Of a stretch of 64,000 bases of DNA, positions 40,901 through 46,900 are shown one piece after another. A program made the position numbers and the translations under genes. Numbering within the stretch: the stretch's first letter is position 1; every line of letters starts with the position of its first letter. This DNA comes from Troglohyphantes excavatus (lineage: Eukaryota > Arthropoda > Arachnida > Araneae > Linyphiidae): assembly GCA_963932185.1 (NCBI GenBank), contig OZ010678.1:22547961-22611960 (forward strand). Reading direction: 5' to 3'. The notes under the pieces were generated by a model. That model saw only the letters and a list, made by a program, of their open reading frames with translations. It did no database searches and was not told the DNA's origin.

Positions 40901-43900
40901 TGAGTTCGAAAATTAAAAAAAACTCAGAATTTCGGGTTAGACACGGAAAAATACCACCCTTGTGAATTACTAGTAAAAAAAACATGTTTGACAAAAATTA
41001 AGGACCTTAGTCCAAAATTAAGGATTTTAAGGGTCCTTAATTAAGGACCTACTTAAATTAAGTAGTTTTTAAGGACAGTGCGAACCAAGCATTAGTAAAT
41101 TTTCAGGAAAATACTTAAAGCAAGAACAAAGAAAATTGATCGCCACAAAAAAATTCTTTGATGTTTTATTCATCCGGATATCCGGCATGGAAAATCGGAT
41201 ATCCGACATTTTACTTCCGGATATCGGATAGTTAAAAAGCACTCGGATAGGCCGGATACCGGATAGTTACCGGATATCCGTTTCATCCCTACTTTTTAGG
41301 TCATTTACATTTCCCCTGACAATTCCAGGTGAGTGGCAACCGTATTATTATTATAGGAGGCAACTTTCCGCACTAAAGCGGTTTAGAATAAAAGTAGAAC
41401 ATCTGTGGCTCCCCAATCTCAGCAAATTGAAATATACATACAAATGTGGAAATAACTGATTTTTTTCACAATAGTAGTGGAATAACATGGAAGATGTCAC
41501 CGATTTTTAATTTTTATTTTCAAATCGTTTTTTTTTATTATTATAGAAGGCAACTTTTCCACACTAAAGCGGTTTGAAATAAAAGCATTAATTTTTCAAA
41601 TCGCCCTAATAGTGAAATCTGTAAAAAAGAAATACTTGTAAATAACATCATCTCAACAAATAGAAAATAAAGAAATCGGCAATTCTAGAATGATGATACA
41701 AGTTATATGACCAGACATGGTAAGGTTAAAAGCAAAAAATGCTGACATTCCCAAAAAAAAGCTGAACTTTTTCCAAAGAGAAAATTTTAAAGTTCTCAAA
41801 TTTTCTAGAGTTTTTTATAAAAAAAAGTTTTTCCAATTACAAATTTCATTTTGTGGAGCACAATTTGTTCTTTTTTTTAGATATACATGATCAGAGCTTT
41901 TTTTTTAATTTAGCCAACTAGACTACTTACTGCTTGAAGCATGTTATCCAGTCTCTTTTTTTTATCCATTTTCGAGAACTCCACAACTTTTTCCTGAGGT
42001 AGAAACTGACACAGATTACCAACATCAATGTTGTATTTTTTGACGATTAAGGTCACCTATTTTCAAACAAAAAATAGTATTAAAATATTGCAATAATTAG
42101 CACAACACACATACTGTCAAACAAGAAATAAAGAAGTCCTCCATTGCCAGGCACTCTTGGAAACATAATCATATTTAATTTTCCTAACCCACATTTAATT
42201 TGCAAACGCAAATTTTCAGTCCAACTTGACTTCCTGGAGGCGTTTCGCATTTTTGGCAGTATTGATTCGATTGTTAATGAGACCTTTGCAGTTCCACAGA
42301 CACGCACACAGACTTTTTCATTTCTGCTGATGAAGGGAGATGTGTCTCCCAAAACACGTCTAGATTTTATGTATTTTTATTGCTTAATTTTAACATTGCA
42401 TTTGTATTTTAATAAGGCCCCCTATTGCAGAAGCAAATAACAAATCTTGAATCATACAGAAAGAGTTATAATTTTAATCACATTTTTAACAATGACAATT
42501 ATTTTTAGAAATGGGTTTCAGTTACTAGTCATATTGAGGCAACAGTAAAGAAAATAATGAAAGGATTTTAACAAAAATAAAATTCAATTGGGGTTAAATA
42601 TTTAATTTCTTATCGGCTTTATTTCTGCACTAAAATTAGTGCTGACTTGGGAGATTTTGATCATAGTTACCCACAGATTACGTCTATACAATTACATTAA
42701 AAATTAATTTTTTTATAAAAACAACCCTACAATGCTCAGAGTCTTTATATATATTTCTCTTACGCAGTGATTGAAAAACGCTGTTTTTCTGTTCGCTGAG
42801 TGGCAACAGTTAGTTTGTTTACGAAATTCTGTCGTGCCCGTATTTTTATTTTGCCAATATGTAAGCCATTTTGACGATTAGCCAGAAGTGTGTACTTAGT
42901 TATGTACACACTTCTGGTAGGCAAGAGTATGGTAAGCTTAACGTCAATTATGTCTAAACAAACTACCAATAATGTTAAAAATTAAACTAAAACGCAGGAA
43001 AGGTGTGAAAATAATGCGGAAAATAATAAATAATGATAAAAATAAAATAATAAATAATGGCTTGCCAGTGGTTCCATTGTTTTCATTTGTAGTTTAAAAG
43101 AAATTAAATTAAATGATTTTATATTGATTTACATGGCAAAAAAATGTATTGATGCCCAGATGAATTATAATTTAAATTTAGTTTCAACGTTTAAAGTTTT
43201 TGGTAATATAATTAAAAAAAGTATTGTTACTAGGACACATTGTTATTGTGTCCTACCTTTTAGCGAGCGAAGCGAGAAGTGGTTTGCGGAGCAAACCTAT
43301 GAGGATTGCGTAGCAATCCTCCGGGGGTTGGCGGAGCGTCAGCGGAGCAGGGGGCGGAGCCTCCTAGTACTTTATATTTGCTCAAGAGTAGTGATGCAAA
43401 GGATATCAATTTAGCCAGATACCAAATACAGGATTTCCTTCAGGGGTTTCAGACTGCAGTACAATTTTCACCTTTTCATTTTACTAATTTTTTTACATTA
43501 ATCAGCTATTACTACTTCATTCATAGAAGTAATTCCTATGGTGATGATATTAACAAACAGGTACAGGCTTAAAAAAACAGGTACAAGCCTATTTTTTCCC
43601 AAAGGGAAATTTTAAAGTTCTCAAATTTCCTACAGTTCCTTGTAAAAAAGTTTTTGTAATCCCACATTTCATTTTAGGTGAAGCACAATTTTTCTTTAGA
43701 GATAAATGATTAGCTACCTACAGAGTGGCAACAACATTCTGAAAAAAAAGTTCCCTGATATTTCCATGATGGTGTCACAAAAATTTCCCTGATTTTACAT
43801 TTACATTAAGAAATGTTAGAATACATGATTTTTATAGAAACAAAGTATCCACGCTACAATGATCCAATAAATATATTGCATTATAAATGAAAAATTATAA

Positions 43901-46900
43901 GCAAAACTTATTGTCAGTTAAAAATAATAATTTATGGATACAACACAAATTATACAATTGCAACACACATAATAGTAATTAAACATGTTCTCTGAAAGCA
44001 GATAATGCAAAAAAAAAAATCCAATTATTTCTTTTGAAGATAATTTTAAATGATAATTTTAAAGTCCAACACACTTTGCTTTTGCTTCTCCCTTCAGCAA
44101 TGGTTCACGTTTTTACAAAAATAAAACTAAAAATATGAAAATGTGCATAAACATGCTTTTTTTTTAATTCTTTTTCAGAACTAAAAGGAAATATTGACAA
44201 CTAAAATACCCAGATTAGAGGACATAATAGACGATAAGTACCATTTTAATGATCCAAATTTGAAAATTTCTCTGATTTTTTGTGAAATTTTGAACATTTC
44301 CCTGATATTTCCAGAAATAAAAATGTTCATGATAATTCCCTGATTTTCAGGTTATGTTACCACCCTGAACTAGTTTAATCTCTGGGGGCTGGGGGGAGTT
44401 TGAAATTAAGAAAATTTAATAAATACATAAATATTAAAACCAGTGTTCACTCTAGAAATAAAATACTGCAGGGCGCTGTTAGCAGAAAACGGGCACCCCG
44501 TTTTTGGAAAGGCACTTCTTGTTTTTAAAAGGGCACTTTAAAAAAAAATTGGGGTGGGCGTGGCTACCCGTTGATTCATCGGATCCGTGACCTAACAAAA
44601 ATTCCGATTTATTGCATATTGGGCTATTGGTGACAGCTCGGGGCGTATCTCAAAGGAAATAACTGTACAAAACTGATGTCACTTTGTGGAAATACTACTT
44701 GAAATCCAAAATTTGACATTTTAAAATTAATGTTTTCGCTAAAAACCAAACCGGTAAGTAGCCCGAATTAGGCCCCTTACAAAACTGCTGAAAAGGCTAC
44801 TAAAATTCAAAATTTGGTAATAAAATGTCTAATCTTGTAATCTTGCCCCATACCATCTTACAGGCAACAAATAGGATTCGTCCAATTCCCCATTGCTCGA
44901 AATTACCGCGGAATCATCGCGATTTCACAACACACTTAGTTAAAAAGAAGTTTGTTTTCTACTGTCATAATTTACTTAATTCCAATTTACACACAAAAAA
45001 TTATTTAATCGATGCCTTTTTTAAAGACAGATGGAAAGCAAGGATGCTTGTGCTTGACTAAAAAGGACAAAAAGGGCGAAAAAAATTTCGAAAGAGGGCG
45101 GCTTTTTTGAAAAAGGGGCATGAGGGCGCTATTGAGATGAAAAAAGGGCGGGCAGGGCGGACCGCCCTTCATAAAACGCCTAGATTGAACACTGTTAAAA
45201 CAAAGTAGAATTTTAAACAGGTTAGAATATTAATGCTAGTGAAACAAGAAGAAACCAACTTCTTTCAAAAATCTCCAAGTGCCAAGTATAAACTTTAATT
45301 TGGTCAGTATGTAATTTCAGGCTTTATGCACAGTGGAATAATTTCAATACTCGGCTACAATCAATTGCTATTGCAGTATGTTGGCCGAATATCTGTAGCT
45401 GGTTGACACACAACTGTTGCGCGATGCACAACTTGGCTACGCTCGGTATTGAACCGAGGAACTTCGGCTTGCTACGCCGATACTCTGCCAGTCAGGCCAA
45501 AGTGATCACTCTCGCCTAAGCGGGAGTATCGGGTAGAAGCAATGAACGCCACATATCCGTTGAATCCGTAGCTCGGATGCAAAATAAAATTTCATATGTA
45601 ACATTTAAATTTTAAGATTTGGATTTCAAGAAATCGCTAGGACATCAAAGGCCTCAAATACAGCACTTAAAGTTAGGCAGTTTTGAAATATTAGCAGATC
45701 AAAGAATAACAAGAAATGAAATAAAAGAAAATATCAAATAGTATACCTCAGTTTGATTTGCTGGTGAGCCATTCACGAAGTAAGCAGATCTGTCACCTTG
45801 AATAGTTCTTACTATGACAATATTCTTGCCCTTGGGTTCTTCTCTGTAAAAACACATAAACCAATAGCAATCAGTTATTAAAACAAATGAAAAAATATAG
45901 TTATACCACATACATTATTAATTTTTATGCAGTGTTCACTCTAGAAATAAAAAGGGACAAGGCACTGTTGTCAGGAAAAGGGATTCCCGTTTTTGAAAGG
46001 GTACTTCTCGTTTTTAAAAGAACATTTCCAAAAAAAAAAATTAGGGATGGGCCTAATGTCTAACCGTTAACACATCGGACCTGTGTCTGGAGGCATGGGT
46101 GCTTGATTCTTAGTAGTAATCGAATCTGGGGGACGGGGAAACCATGGGTTCAAAATGACGAGTATTCCCAGTTCTGGTTTTCGTGACAGATTCAGAACCA
46201 CTACCAACATCCCACTGTGCAGCTTTACTGCAAGGTTAATACCTAAACCAAAAAAAAAAAACTGTCCGATTGCTGGTTTATTGACGTCGCACAAGTATTA
46301 TTTTTTTTTGCAGATTAAAAATTTATGTTTTTGGTAAAAACCAAATCAATAAGTATCCCTTATTAGACCTTGTACAAAACTGATGAAAAGGCTACTTCAA
46401 TCCAATATTTGGTGATAAAATGGCTAATCTGTTAACCACACCCCAAAGCATCTTCTCTTTAAAAAAGTAAACAGAAAAATAACACCTTAGTATTTCATGT
46501 CGGGCAGAGCCAACCAATAAGAAGCCCTGTATTTGAAATTATCACGGATTTAATAAGTGATTACGCAACACACGTAGTAAAAAAGAAGTTTGTTTCTCTG
46601 CTGTCATAATTCACTTAATTCCGGTTTACACTTAAAATGTTAAAATCAGGGCCTTTTTTTTAAAGACAGCTAGGGAAGCAAGGCCGCTTGGCCTTGATTG
46701 AAAAGAACCTGAATTTTTTCAAAAGAGGGAGGCATTTTTCCAAAAAGGGCATGCGGGTACCATTAAGATTTAAATATAGCGTAATTTAGATCAACAATTT
46801 GGAAATATTTAAAAGTTAAATTTTCAAGCACATCGTACAGCACAGCTCCAGCCATTTCAAAACCGGTATAAATATAAACAGTTGAATCAGTATGAATATG

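Larger units (their letters stand above)
39499..41344. mobile_element. Diverged family A-like element carrying two nested insertions
   Basis: Starts CAGGGTTGTCCCTCAAC and ends gagtggcaaccgta; flanked by ttatta (39493-39498 and 41345-41350). Its own body is only the outer ~350 and ~50 bases. The rest is a family G element which itself holds a family B element. Confidence 0.72.
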
